Numbered from the stretch's first letter, positions 44,965-56,321 are shown. The stretch: DNA of 64,000 nt from Brasenia schreberi (GCA_036023115.1 JAYKKT010000040.1:5615001-5679000), one strand, 5' to 3'. Made by a program: numbers and translations. Notes: generated by a model not told the origin, from the letters alone.

Positions 44965-45700
44965 TTGTGGTTTACTGTCTCTTTTTATATATGATTTACT
45001 ATGCAGCACCATGTCTTATCTTGTGGGAAGCCTTCTGGCCTTTCAACTGAAAGACCTCTTTGTGGCTTCCCTTTTTCAGATATAGTTGGAGCTGCATGTC
45101 TTTATTGGTTAATAGGATTTCTGTGGGAAACATTTCCCGGAGAAACCTGTAGTCCTTGAAACTTGTTTTGGAGCACTAAAAGTCTTTTACTATGGTTGTG
45201 TTGTGTGGTATGGGTCACTTGTTTCGACTTCATTTCGTGTTGTTTGCATTACTTGAATCAATGCCATTAGAATTGAAAGATTATTTCGTGGCTTCTATTT
45301 TTCAGATATATTTTACTGTGGAGCACCATGTCTTTATTTTGTGGATGGACTTCTCTAATAGGGTATCTCTGTGAGACATGTAGATTTGCACATATGGAAG
45401 ATGGTTGTGTCAGGAGGGTAAATGCTCTCTAGTTTCTAGTATATAAAAAAGGCGTCGAATGCAAAAGCAGAACTAGACACATGATCTCAGTGGATTGGTG
45501 GTATGTAGATTTGCACGTATAAAAGCTATAGTTGTGAATGGTGCCTAAGAGCTGCGGGTGTCTGTGTCCACTTGTTTCCTGAAGCACCCTACATTTGGTA
45601 TGATGAGATTTGCTGGCTTCTGAGATGGCACATGAAAAAAATTTGTGTTGATTGGTGTGCTGTACTAGTTGCTTGTGTACGAGATATATTCATGTCTGTA
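44965..45700 (+). repeat. Segmental duplication, block B
   Basis: Second copy of block A (43010-44085) with a single 135-bp unit (45308-45440). It includes a 21-bp-scale insertion near 45060 and other small indels. A frame of 60 codons (45192-45374) has no motif. Confidence 0.9.
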
Positions 45701-48203
45701 TACGAGAATGTCATGTCTTTTCCAGAAGTAGTACCTTCCATCTAATAGATGCTTTTTGCTGGTGGAAAGTTTGGTTGAGCAGAACTAGCTGTAGGACATT
45801 CACAAGTGAACAGTGATGGTGGTTAAAGGAAAACGCCTCTGGTCAGTAAAAGCTGCTTGGGAAAATGTATATAAGCCTCAGTGATTCTCTTGGTTTCCGT
45901 GGGTGAAAATTGTTAAAATGAGAAGTACGAAGGTCTAGACGCTTTATGCCTTTGAAACTGACTTCCTCTGAAAAAGGTTGATTGTCAAGGTCGAGTGTTT
46001 TGGCGCTCTTGGATGTCTGCAATGGTTGCAACTTTGGAATTTTGTCTCTGGCTTTTGTCGTTCATAGTGGAAATCGTGTACGTTTAATTGGTTGCGGCCC
46101 CCTTCTTGCAAGTAAGGGTTTGTCAGAGATTAGGTAGAACGTGTTAACTCCGCCATTAGTGGAGGTTCTGCTCTGCTTTTGCCAGTCCCCAGCCTGGATA
46201 AAGGAGGAGGGGCACGTTCTCTTCTTAAAAATATAATATAACATGGAGGGTGTTGTGAAATTTAATAATCTCTCTTTCTACCTGAGGTTTATGAATGTTT
46301 GATCCAAGATGCTGAGAATAAAAGGTGCAGGGGATGGGCCCATATTGCGATCTGATCAAATTTTACAAGCAGCCCCGCTGGCTTTCTTTGCTTTTCGTAA
46401 TGCCGAGTTTCTGTGCAAAATGACGATGGAAAGGGGCTCTAACCGACCGAGTAATAGTGCAAGTCACATTTGACTGATTATTTTGATTGTTTTCAATCTA
46501 TCTTAAACTATTTTTTATTTCTATCTTAAACGATTTTTATTTGATTGTATCATATATTGGTATAACTTTCAATTCGTCTTTGTTTTTTCCTTGTGTGACT
46601 CGTCTTGGCGTCACTTTTGTAACTGATATCAGGCTAGACCTGACTAAAGCGATGGTTGTAAAAGAATCCAATCGGAAACCTGACTAACGAGATGGTGGTA
46701 TGGGTTTGGATTACTCAAACTAATCTGTACGTGTATTTGGGCCTGTGGGTGGAAATCAAAATCCAATGCAACCAACCGCTAATGACCAGGCACTTCATCC
46801 ATGCTCATTTCCGATTAATACAGTAAGGCATTGTTTGGGACTTTCCTCATTTTCCAGCAACAAGTAAAACTTTCTTTGGAGCTTGTCATCTCTTTGAGAA
46901 CACCTTGTTCCTTGTTTGTCATCTCATTCCCAATATACTGGTAGCTGCTGATTTTCCTGTTGCCATTTGGGGAGAGGAGTTAACCATCGTATCCGTCTTG
47001 ATCATCTTGCTGCCAGTAGTCATTTCATCTTATTCAATGGTATTCAAGCAAAGAATATCAAAATCATGCATTAGGGATCTTCAGCAAATCCTTATCTGTG
47101 ACGATCTCTCTCTCTCTCTCTCCTTGTTTTAGGTTTTGATTGAATTGTGTGCGACTGCTTAAAGCGTTGCCAGGAATGAAGTCAATCAATACTAAATTCA
47201 ACCCGTTCAACGGATTCTCTGAATCACTTCGAAAAACTAGTTGATTCAAAACCCATTCACTCTCGATCGACCCCCTGCCTCACCAAACCCTTATGTTTGA
47301 GCCCTCGGTAGTTGGTTGTCTAAAAAGTGTTTTTGTTCTTTGGACAGAAGTGTGCCTGCCAGCGAAATCAATTGGAGGCTGGGTGCGGTGGGTCCGTACC
47401 ATATGAACCCACCCGAACCAATATGATGCTGAAAAATGGGGCAGTGGGTCCGAGGAGAATCAGAAAGCTGTGTCCACCTGAACGAAAAAGCTCGATCCCA
47501 TCAAATGGCTGACGCCCTATGATTACGCCCGGTCACCGCCACGAGCCAACGCATGGTGGGTGTTGATCAATCCAACCAGCTCATCATTGTTCTTCCTCCG
47601 TTTCTTTTCTTTTCCATATCAAATCCATGTGTTTCTCTTTTAAATCAGAAAGCATGCACGAAGAACTTCATGATAATAATTATTATTTTTCAGAACGCAA
47701 TTGGGTGCCTGGTTAGTTAACTCGAATGTTGCAGCAATGATTCGAGCTTACGCTTTATGCTATAAAAAGTGTTGCCACTATGCCTGCATATGACCCTTTA
47801 TGCCATGAAAAGTATTGCCTCGATGCAACTTGCAAGCAACCTTCGGGTGCTCTTCGAGCAAAAGATGGACCGGCCAAAGCCAATCCTTACCTTGTCGAGA
47901 TCAATCCATATACTTTTATTCAATCGAAGAGTTCTTCGAAAGAAACCTGTTGAATTTTAATACAATTTTCCAGGTAAGCTAAACCTCGATAAACAGGCAA
48001 TCTTTGTCTGGTCCACCCAACTCGGTCCAATTGATCTTGTTTCGGTCGGTCCCTTGCTTCTTGGTGATAAGCTCGCCATAGTTGCAAAACCTATCCATTA
48101 AAAGAATTGTTTGAGGCTTTACTCCTATACAAACTCTGGCCGAAGGAGACCTAGTATCTTGATGGCGGATCTCTGTGCTAGAAGAAGCAATCGGCTTCCT
48201 CAT
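45701..48203. other. Intergenic DNA with one RTE 5'-end piece
   Basis: No gene recognised. The frame at 46905-47132 is hydrophobic and unidentified. (CT)n lies near 47106. Most of the rest is unique in this window. Confidence 0.4.
46136..46220 (+). mobile_element. RTE 5'-leader fragment inside an 8-bp inverted repeat
   Basis: GTTAACTCCGCC followed by CCCAGCCTGGATAAAGGAGG matches the first ~70 bases of the RTE at 21325-21390. The fragment is bounded by AGAACGTG (46136) and CACGTTCT (46213-46220), which are reverse complements. No 3' RTE end follows. LINEs normally lose their 5' end, so a 5'-only piece is unexpected. Confidence 0.6.
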
Positions 48204-48334
48204 CTTTTTTTGTTAGGCCGAAGCCTAAAACACACCCACACTGGCATGCATGCATCCCTCAAGGAATCGAACTAGCCACCTGTGAGTGGGCTTCAAAGAG
48301 TCCTATCAGTGAGCTAACGCTCTAAGCGGCTACT
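48204..48334 (-). mobile_element. tRNA-derived SINE, copy 2
   Basis: Minus-strand A box (GTTAGCTCACTG, 48307-48318) and B box (AGTTCGATTCC, 48263-48273) about 33 bases apart, then a body ending TTAGGCTTCGGCC and an A-tail (T-run at 48205-48211 on +). Same architecture and shared GAAGCCTAA.ACACA segment as 15686-15806. Confidence 0.65.
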
Positions 48335-49023
48335 ATGGTAACCACATGAGTTTTGCATTTCGTCGCTTGCTACTCCCTTCCTCGCTTCCTTCCCTGCCTA
48401 ACCAGGCGTACACGGAGAGATTCGATCACCAATCTCTTCCTGCAAAATGAAAATGCACTAACTTGATGGCGAGAGAATCTTCTGCCAATCGTCCCTTCAT
48501 TTTAAAACGCAACGCTACTTAATTCCCATTAGAATCTACAGCTTTTATCTTTTCTTTTTCTCTTTAAATTTTAGGGTCTCACGTTTCACATTCCCTTGTA
48601 TTTGAATGAAGTCTCTCTCTCTCTCTTTCTTTTCCTATCCCAACCTGTCCTACCCGACCCAGGATGCCACCTTTTGAGAACTGAAGACTCCTAAAGAAAG
48701 ACGGGATAAAGAAATCCAGAGTTCCGCGAGTCCCACGTCCAACTTGGTCTAAAAGCAACAACTGCTTTCGATGCACTGTCATCGAATATACGGAAGCAAT
48801 CATCACCACCAATTCTAGAACCACAAAACAAACGCACAGATTTGGATCTTTGCAACTCAAACTTTCCTTTCCTCTCTATACAACAAGCGTTAACATTACG
48901 AAAAAGAAGAAAGATTAAAGAAAAATCAAAGAGAAAAAGTGAACCGGTGGGGTGGGCGACCACCCACTTCCGGCAATCCGCCGGATTCCGTCACAGTAGT
49001 TCAGGTTTCCTTGTCAAGACTCC
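48335..49023. other. 3' flank of the AAA-ATPase gene
   Basis: Probably holds the 3' untranslated region of the minus-strand gene that ends at 49024. A (CT)n tract lies at about 48612-48630. Minus-strand frames 48579-48860 and 48691-48963 lack family motifs. Confidence 0.4.
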
Positions 49024-50427
49024 TTAGGTTCGAAAGGCAACGGCAGGCGGTTTCCTTCTACTCTTCATCCTGAGGAAACTATACAATTTCTTGAATTCTG
49101 GCATCGAAATGAATTCACGCGGCCGGACCAATCCTCCGGAATCCGGCGGCAATGGACCGCTGAAGCTTTCGATTGAAGAGATGCTACCGGATCTCCTGGC
49201 TAGCCGATTGCTCGATTGGAGGGCGTTGATGACGGACTTCAATGCCCGGCTGGGTGAACTCCGATGTACGATCATGATCTCTCCGATCTCGGCCGGCGTG
49301 AGGGACGCCCCTGTTTGGAGGTGTTCTTCGACCTGAGTGAAGAGTTTGTGGTCCTTAACGCCGAGGTAGTTACAGGCGAGCGTTTTGAACGCCGGGAACG
49401 TGCACGCCGGGAAATGGACGTGGACGTCGAGCCTCCCTAGCCGGAGGATCGATGGATCCATCCCGTCCTTGCTGTCCATCGTAAAGACCATTACTCTCTG
49501 TTCTTGGCAACACGACCAGATTCCGTCCGTCATGCTCAGCAGGCCTGACATCGTCACCCCCGTTTTTCGGCCCCCACTGGATTCTTTTCTGCCGGTGAGG
49601 ACAGGGAAGAACTCGTCCAGATCCTCCACGACAAGGATAGATCGGCCGGTGGTCTGCTGGAGGAGGATCCTGAGCTCGGAATCATCGGCAACGTGCGAAA
49701 GCTCGACGAGGTAGACGTCGAAGCAGAGGAGGTTGGCCATGGCGGCTATCGTCGTCGATTTTCCGGTGCCAGAGACGCCGTACAAGAGGTATCCGCGCTT
49801 CCAGCTCCGGCCGATGCGGTGAAAGTACTGCCGGCCTTTGGAGAACGATTCCAAATCGGATTTGAGCCCTTTCTTCACTTCCGGATCCATCGCGATCGTC
49901 TCAAACGTCGCCGGGTGACGGAAAGGGGCGGATCTCCATCTCTGACCGGAGTTCGTGAACATACGAACCTCCTTCGTCCGTCGAGTGATCTCCTCCGCGA
50001 CGGCCTGAACGTGCTGCAAATACGGCCGGAGGACGCCGGCCTTATCCCTCCGTCGAACCTTGAGTACAAACGCCCGATTCCCCCGATCATCTTCCTCGTT
50101 CTTCCACAACATCTTGGCCCCTAGGAACGAATCCTCCACAGACCGATTCGCTTCGAGGCGAAGTCCAATCTCCGTCGAATTCCTCGGCGCGAAGATATTA
50201 GCAAACTCTGTGTCCGTTGCAGGAAGAGAGGCCAGGTAGATGGAAAATTTCCTATAAAGCCCGTTCTCGCGGAATCCCTCGCCTTCAAATTCTGGAATCC
50301 GATAGAATTGATACAATCGGCTTGCTTCATCGTCGTTACGATTCCTCAACAGTACATAGAGAAGGAAAGCGATTACAAGAGTCTGGAAACCGCAAAAAAG
50401 GACTAGAGGGAGGTGGCTTGAAGTCAT
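49024..50427 (-). CDS. BCS1-type AAA ATPase, membrane-anchored, single exon
   Basis: 467 residues, intronless, close to the plant family typified by Arabidopsis At2g46620. An N-terminal membrane helix (about residues 8-26) precedes the AAA-associated N-domain (about 30-175). The ATPase core has Walker A GVSGTGKS (217-224) and Walker B ILVVEDLDE (264-272). The second region of homology includes VFTMDSKDGMDPSILRLGRLD (about 314-334), keeping the two arginines expected near the subunit interface. Family members usually show GPPGTGKT-like Walker A and a TTNH-type sensor 1. Here the loop is GVSGTGKS and the sensor-1 position reads MDS, so hydrolysis may be altered. BCS1 relatives act as ring translocases or chaperones on mitochondrial or ER membranes. 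The substrate here is unknown. Start at 50427, the first ATG of an uninterrupted frame. Confidence 0.93.
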   Translation of the reverse strand: MTSSHLPLVLFCGFQTLVIAFLLYVLLRNRNDDEASRLYQFYRIPEFEGEGFRENGLYRKFSIYLASLPATDTEFANIFAPRNSTEIGLRLEANRSVEDSFLGAKMLWKNEEDDRGNRAFVLKVRRRDKAGVLRPYLQHVQAVAEEITRRTKEVRMFTNSGQRWRSAPFRHPATFETIAMDPEVKKGLKSDLESFSKGRQYFHRIGRSWKRGYLLYGVSGTGKSTTIAAMANLLCFDVYLVELSHVADDSELRILLQQTTGRSILVVEDLDEFFPVLTGRKESSGGRKTGVTMSGLLSMTDGIWSCCQEQRVMVFTMDSKDGMDPSILRLGRLDVHVHFPACTFPAFKTLACNYLGVKDHKLFTQVEEHLQTGASLTPAEIGEIMIVHRSSPSRALKSVINALQSSNRLARRSGSISSIESFSGPLPPDSGGLVRPREFISMPEFKKLYSFLRMKSRRKPPAVAFRT

Positions 50428-51049
50428 CTTCCCGGCGACCTAAAATCGCCGCGATCTCGACACAAGAAACCAATCTAATCTGCTAAGAGGTGATCAATCA
50501 AAGGTCTCGAAATGAGAAAAGTCGGTGACAGATTGAAGTGGCATTCCATTGACCGTCTGTGTTCGCTATCCTTTGAAAGAAGATGCGATGCCTCCTCTCC
50601 TTTATGGGAAAAGGACGCAGGGGATAAGAGAGACGAGTAGAGATCACGTTGCTCGCTAAATCAGTGTCAAAAAGATAGACGTAGTTCTTATTGGGGTCGA
50701 GGGCAATGGGCCCCTGCTTGAGTTTGCGTTTCTTCGTTTTACTCTTTTTGTGTTAAAAATCAATCGTTAGAGGAGGTAAGCGAGTTTCCAGACGCAGCAT
50801 GGGCACTGTATTCGTTCAAGACGTCATCGAGATCAGCCGTCCCCACCACTGGAGAGCATCGCACAAAAGAATGAATATCCAAAGAGAAAGGAAGAAGAAG
50901 AAGAGGGAAGGGTTCGAAAGGCCTTTTTGGGGAACCGGACGGGTTAGAGAGAGAGACGGGTTTTTATACTCACTCTCTCGCACGCAATTGATGACGCGGA
51001 CCAACTAATACGCTGCCTCATTATTCAAAAGCGGAGCTTGCAACTAATA
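50428..51049. other. Upstream region of the AAA-ATPase gene
   Basis: Should contain the promoter of the minus-strand ATPase gene. No TATA box fixed. GA-rich tract near 50950. The change to mitochondrial-type sequence occurs around 51050. Confidence 0.35.
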
Positions 51050-51673
51050 GTCCGGGCCTTGGTCTATCAATTTCATAACCGATGCAGGAATTTCTATCCT
51101 GACGAACCTGCCTTCAGAACAGAACCTAGTTCACCTAGCGTCTTACGTATTCGTTTGTCTTCTTTCCTTCTAGTAAGACTAAGTTGATGGTTGATGAGAA
51201 GCCTCCGCCCAAAGAGCCTTTTGCACTTGACCCTTGCGCTAGTTATTTCCTTTCGCGAAGGGAAGATTAGGCTGAAGGGAGAGTTCTTGCGTCATTCCTT
51301 GTTGGCCAGCTTACCTTCATTGGACCACATTCTTCAGTGCGGTAGAACTTGACCACTAACTCTTTGATTAAAGAAGGATCCTGTTGCCACTTACCTTCGT
51401 CATCCCGGTCTTACCTTGTTCTTTCGCCGCCTGCCTAAAAGCAGTCTGAATATGATAATATGAAGAGCCTCTCATAATCCACGTAGCTCGACTTTTGGAA
51501 CCTTTTCGAATCTTCGACCTTCCTTCTGCCAACTGCCCTCAGAAGCTCGTCTCAATCTGTCTGTAACTCTTATGGGTAGAAAGCAGGAACCTGATGTCAG
51601 GTCCAAAATGTAGGTTTTCTCTCTGCCATCGATCCGAAAGAGCGGAACGACCAGAAAAAGAAGTGGAGTTAGA

Positions 51674-51710
51674 AAGCCGTATGATGGGTGGTAACTATCT
51701 TGTACGGTTC
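51674..51710 (+). other. Group II intron domain V remnant (nad4 intron 2 type)
   Basis: AAGCCGTATGATGGGTGG, then TAACTATCTTGTACGGTTC, forms the domain V hairpin: GCCGTA pairs with TACGGT around a small loop. It sits 50 bases upstream of the nad4 exon fragment, where domains V and VI should precede the 3' splice site. Confidence 0.75.
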
Positions 51711-51759
51711 GGGGGGTAATCGGCGTACTCCGTTAGGGGGGGAATATTTGGCTCTATCG

Positions 51760-51840
51760 AACATACAGGGAATTGGAGGTAGCATTCTACCGATGTCAAG
51801 TCATGGACCGGTTCCTTCAGCCCTTTTTCTATGTGTTGGG
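51760..51840 (+). pseudogene. nad4: nad4 exon 3 start (mitochondrial NADH dehydrogenase subunit 4), truncated after 27 codons
   Basis: Encodes NIQGIGGSILPMSSHGPVPS followed by ALFLCVG, then diverges abruptly at 51841. As I recall plant NAD4, the mature protein reads L, L, L and S where this DNA has P, S, P and P. These are known types of C-to-U editing site, so the DNA is the unedited genomic form. With the intron domain V attached, this is DNA-mediated transfer rather than reverse-transcribed mRNA. Confidence 0.8.
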
Positions 51841-53300
51841 ATTGATTGTTGTTATGCTGGTCTGCGCGTAGTATGCAGAGCTCCAAAAATCTCCGTGTGG
51901 CGTGGGCTTATGGAGCTTGCCTCCTTACCTGGCAGTCTTAGCGGCGCACCGCTATAGTGCGTGGTCAGAAGTGTTAGTGGGAAACTGACTGACTTATAGC
52001 TGTAGCTCGAATGGTTTACTTGTTCGCACCGATTTACGCTCGAAGACAAAGAGAACTGGGATCACGATCCATATGAGGGAGGAGTCTAACGACATTGGTT
52101 CGAATCCAATTCGTTCATTTTCATTATAGTGAACAAATCGATTCAACTAAACTAGAAATGTGCGCGTACGCGCGCGCGTGCTTTCATTTCCAATCATTAA
52201 GTTAAGATAAGACGAAAGACTATAGGGGTCTGGAGTATTATCTATTCGAATGCGCGGCTCATATTATATAGTGTGTGTGACATTGATAGTTGACGATATG
52301 TCATAACATACTTTCCAGTGCCCAATCTTTCTCTGCTGAATCGATTGTTCTTACATGTGTCACGGGGTACACCTCGCTCCATGTTGGGTGTGATTCCGGT
52401 CACTCTGTCCGAGAAGAGATGCTTGCGTGCACCGATCTACTGCCAGATTGTTGAATGATCTATCTATTATAAAAGAGGTAGGATCAAGCCTAATTCTTCC
52501 TTGGTAGTTCTACGGATCCGAACAGCCATATCTCTAACTTCCTGGAGCCTTCAAATACAACGGAGTTTCAGATGATGCCATTCGCCTACGCCTATTCCCT
52601 GTAGGAAGAGAACATAGGCACACAGGGCTGATCGACAGTCAAGGCTAGGATGGTACAAAGCCCATTAGTGGCCCAAGTGCGTTCTAGTGGTCTAATTGCA
52701 CTTGCCACTGCTTCGTCAGGTGCTGCTGCGGGGAAGAACAGCTCATTCTCGATTTATTCTTCCTCCCCCCGCCGAAAGAATATCGTTGCAAACTTTCATT
52801 TGCTTTTATTTCGTCATTACTGAGTGCTCTATAGAGACTTGCCAGTACAACGTGAAGCTCACACACCTGGTTACAAAGGATCTTGTGTGGTCGAACCACC
52901 TCTGAGCCATCAGACTGGCTCGCACTCGCTTACCTAATCGCTGACTGGCCGGCAACAGACAATAGAGCCACTTCCTCGTCCACAGCTCGACTCCTTCCAT
53001 TTCAATAAAGATGAATAATTCCAGCCAGACCGATTTCTTTCAGTTAGACCACTTCTTCTTCTCCTACTTATTTGGTAGGTTGACATATTCGTATAACTCT
53101 TGCTTGACTGAGAGACATAATTACCTATAGATAGCCCTTTGTAATTTGCTAATAAATAGTGGAATTAGTTACTTTGCTCTACACTCCGTCTGCCGAGGAT
53201 TCGAACTACTCTTTCTTACCAATACTAAAAAAAAGCTAAGAGTAGGAAAAATAACACCATAGAGCAGCGAGCGGGGTATTAACATCATCTGTATAAGTAT

Positions 53301-54238
53301 GTTCCCTTGCCTAAAATGACCTCTTTTAGAGCCTTCGGCACCTCAACAATGAGTCCATTTTGTTTTTGTTGGAAGGCCATAGTGTTTTCACTCAAACTTT
53401 CAACACTTGCAAGGGAAGTTTGAGAGGTTTTGATCGCTTGAATGCAAAGCATGAACTTGGGAGTTGGGAGAAAGAAAAGGCCCCTGGACTATTAATTATT
53501 AAGAAAGAAGTTAATTAATGGTTAACGATAGTCATCTATAACACTAACGATAGAGGAGTTGTTTGAAGTCCAGCATTATAGCATGAATGGGCAGCATGGT
53601 GTGAGGGGAAGGTGAGAGAGTAGGAGAGAGGAATTCAGGCGAAGCACCTGGTCGGAGGAGCGTCCGGCGAGCGGATCGACGTGGAGAGAAGAAGAAAGTG
53701 GATCAGGAGATACACGTGCCAATGCTCAGCACATGCGTCGGGCCTGTGACCAGTGGCCACGGCCTCGGAGTTTACTGTCATTGATGGTGTGATTAACATT
53801 CTCATATTCAAGATCATCTCATTAGTTCTGTAGTTATGCCGTGTCACCTAGGTTCTTCCATGGCGTAAGGAATTTTATGGGTTGGATTTGGATCCAATAC
53901 AGGATCTGGTTGGATAACTTGAACCCACTCATGATACACATGTAGATTGTGACCTAATCTGTTAATTGTTCGTGTTTGATTGAAAGATGTCAGACAAGAC
54001 CCGAACACTATACGAGATCTAGTTGGACCAGATTCAGTTTTCTAGGATCCAAAACCATTGATATCGCTGACTTTAGGCGACGTGGTAATTAATAGCAGCA
54101 GTGAAGATGTCAGGGATGTGAAAGAAAAGATTCAACATATTCACAAAACACAGCGACTTGCTATTACTCGAGCATCCATTGCATGACAATGCTATTGAAC
54201 TTTTAGCTATTCACACATTAAAGACGATGCACATTGCT
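53301..54238. other. Intergenic DNA
   Basis: No gene recognised. Frames of up to 70 codons lack motifs. The region separates the NUMT from the microsatellite units. Confidence 0.35.
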
Positions 54239-54390
54239 ATGAAACTCATCACCGGCGGGGGATGGACATGCAGACGAACTCTCTCTCTCTATATATATAT
54301 AGCATTACAAGACGATGCACATTGCAATGAAAATTCACCGACCGGGGATGGGCACGAAGACGAACATATTAATTGTACTCTCTCTCTCTC

Positions 54391-54460
<70 letters not shown>

Positions 54461-54535
54461 CATTCTCATCACCGGCGGGGATGGACATGCTGGCAAACCT
54501 ATTAATTGTATTCTCTCTCTCTAATATATATAGAG
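54239..54535. repeat. Three tandem units with CT/TA microsatellites
   Basis: Each unit has CACCGGCGGGGATGGACATG or a variant (54250, 54341, 54471), then (CT)n and (TA)n, ending TATAGCATT. The middle unit has expanded to about 30 TA steps (54395-54459). Confidence 0.9.
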
Positions 54536-54558
54536 AGGGCATTATATGTCTTAACACC

Positions 54559-54890
54559 ATTACATGTTTATATATCCAAACGAATCTCAATAATTCAATT
54601 AAAATAAATAAATTATTGATATTTAAATTTTAAAAATAAAAATATAGCCATACTTTTCACAAGTGTATGTAATTCGGAAATAACATGATCATTACATGCT
54701 TATATATTCAAACAAATCTAAACCATATAACTTGAAAAGATGGATGATTGATATTTGAACTCAAAAATCAAAAACTTACTTTCACAATTACATACACTTG
54801 TGAAAAGTATGAGTATATTTTTTGTTTTTAAAATTTAAATACCAATAATCTTTCTTTAAATTGAATTATTGATATTTGTTTGGTATATAA
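54559..54890. repeat. Foldback: about 105-bp imperfect inverted repeat
   Basis: Left arm 54559-54674 and right arm 54786-54890 are inverted copies, best at TTTTCACAAGTGTATGTAATT and its reverse complement, then through the AATTTAAAT and GAATTATTGA blocks. A third, direct copy of the left-arm start (CATTACATG.TTATATAT.CAAAC) lies in the loop near 54691. It resembles a foldback-type MITE. Confidence 0.85.
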
Positions 54891-56321
54891 TATCATTTCT
54901 CTTTCTCTCTAGATCGTGCCCCTTTACTCCTCTTGTTGTACACACGATGGATCATTACTATTACTTTTTTTTAGGATACGAGTAAAATAATATTTTTAAT
55001 AAAACTTTTAAATTTTTAAAATTATATTTATGTTATAAAAAAACAAAGAATGGCAGATGATATGGTGGACAGGAACTTAGCATGGGAGATAACCAACCTG
55101 TTGGCAGCTCTGTGTCATTTGCCTATGTGAACTCAGCGGCTTCTTGTCATGTCGGGTTAGAATGCGTGTTGATTTTTAAAGGAAAAACGTGCAAAGGAAG
55201 CAACACCTTATCTCATTTTTAGGGTGTCGTGTCGTAGCAACACGGGTTGACTTGATATCATTAAGAAAGAATATCATAAGAGCAATAATATGACCTGTAA
55301 TGGCTCACCTGGCTAATGGTTGAAGTTGAACTCACAATTTGAAGGCCCGGGGCTTTACGTCTGGTAATCTGATACACGACACGAAAACGACCTCAAAAAT
55401 TCGGGTTCATGTCTTAGCATCCAATACCTAGGTCCGTGTTCGTTGTATATGAAAGAAAGTACACGGATAAAAAAATCGGGTCGGTAAAGGCTAACACTAC
55501 CCGAAATCGACCCGGGCCTCATTTAAGTGTATCTACTTCACATAGCCGGGAACAAAAGGCTTTTGGCTTTTAGAATCACAAGATTAAAAAGTTCAGTTTA
55601 TGCTTTTAGCATGCAGAGTACACAACCCTTTGGAAATCACAAGATTCTAGGGATTCCCTTTTCATGAACATAGGAAGCAGCCAGCCCCTATGCTGCTTCT
55701 TCCTTTTACAAGTTGATGAAATAGGAAAAGGGGAACCGATTCTTTTCAGGAATCATGGTAAAAGTCTGTTGGTTGGATTTCATTTTCCAAGAAGGAAAGA
55801 GATTGGAAAGTCTGTTCGTTGGATTTCATTTTGCCAGAAGGAAAGAGATTGGAAAGATTCACGGCAACAGGGCAGAGATTTCATTTTGCAGATCGATGCC
55901 TTTTGGTCTTGATGGTGTACCTTGAACTCGATCAAAGAATTACTTTTCACGTTCTTTATGAACCTACAGTGATCCTTTTCATTTTCATCTTGGGTGATAT
56001 ACTTGGGCTTTGTATAATTGATCTTTATGAAGTTTGATATGCGTTGCATGTTTGTACTTAGATTAATCCTTCTCATTTCTCATCTAAGTGATCTCTTTGT
56101 GCTTCAAATAATTGATCTTTATGAAGTTTGATATGAGTTGCATGTTTCTATTCAGTTTTTTTTGTTCAAGCATGTTTTTGTTCATGAAACCTCACATTGA
56201 CTTCCTTTTCTAAGATTTCTTCCACTAAGAACTTATTGGGCGCAGACAAATATCTTTGCACTATAGGTCCAACTGATCTATTGTCAACGACTATGTAAAT
56301 TGAGGTTCATTAGTATGTTCT
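54891..56321. other. Intergenic DNA with two local duplications
   Basis: No gene recognised. A 46-bp tandem duplication lies at 55764-55855 (GTCTGTT.GTTGGATTTCATTTT twice). A 95-bp duplication lies at about 55985-56175 (ATAATTGATCTTTATGAAGT at 56013 and 56108). Confidence 0.5.
55764..55855. repeat. 46-bp tandem duplication
   Basis: Two adjacent copies start at 55764 and 55810. They share AAGGAAAGAGATTGGAAA and differ at about three positions. Confidence 0.93.

Larger units (their letters stand above)
51050..53300. other. Nuclear insertion of mitochondrial DNA (NUMT), boundaries approximate
   Basis: Texture changes to plant-mitochondrial style (balanced GC, motifs such as TTTCGCGAAGGG). It contains a group II intron domain V and the start of nad4 exon 3. 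Two tRNA T-arm-like stretches, GGTTCGAATCC (about 52102) and its reverse kind GGATTCGAAC (about 53198), lack the rest of a tRNA. An alternating CG/TG run lies at 52159-52181. No intact mitochondrial gene is present. The region may itself be a rearranged mitochondrial mosaic. Confidence 0.6.

Noticed and set aside
46905..47132. Hydrophobic 75-codon frame
   Set aside because: Not recognised, ends in a CT microsatellite, and no splice partners found.
49693..50124. Plus-strand 143-codon frame and other frames opposite the AAA-ATPase gene
   Set aside because: Shadows of the GC-rich ATPase coding sequence.
52095..52125. tRNA 3' half (GGTTCGAATCC followed by AATTCGTTCAT)
   Set aside because: The T-arm looks good, but no matching acceptor strand, D-arm or anticodon arm can be folded upstream; probably a fragment.
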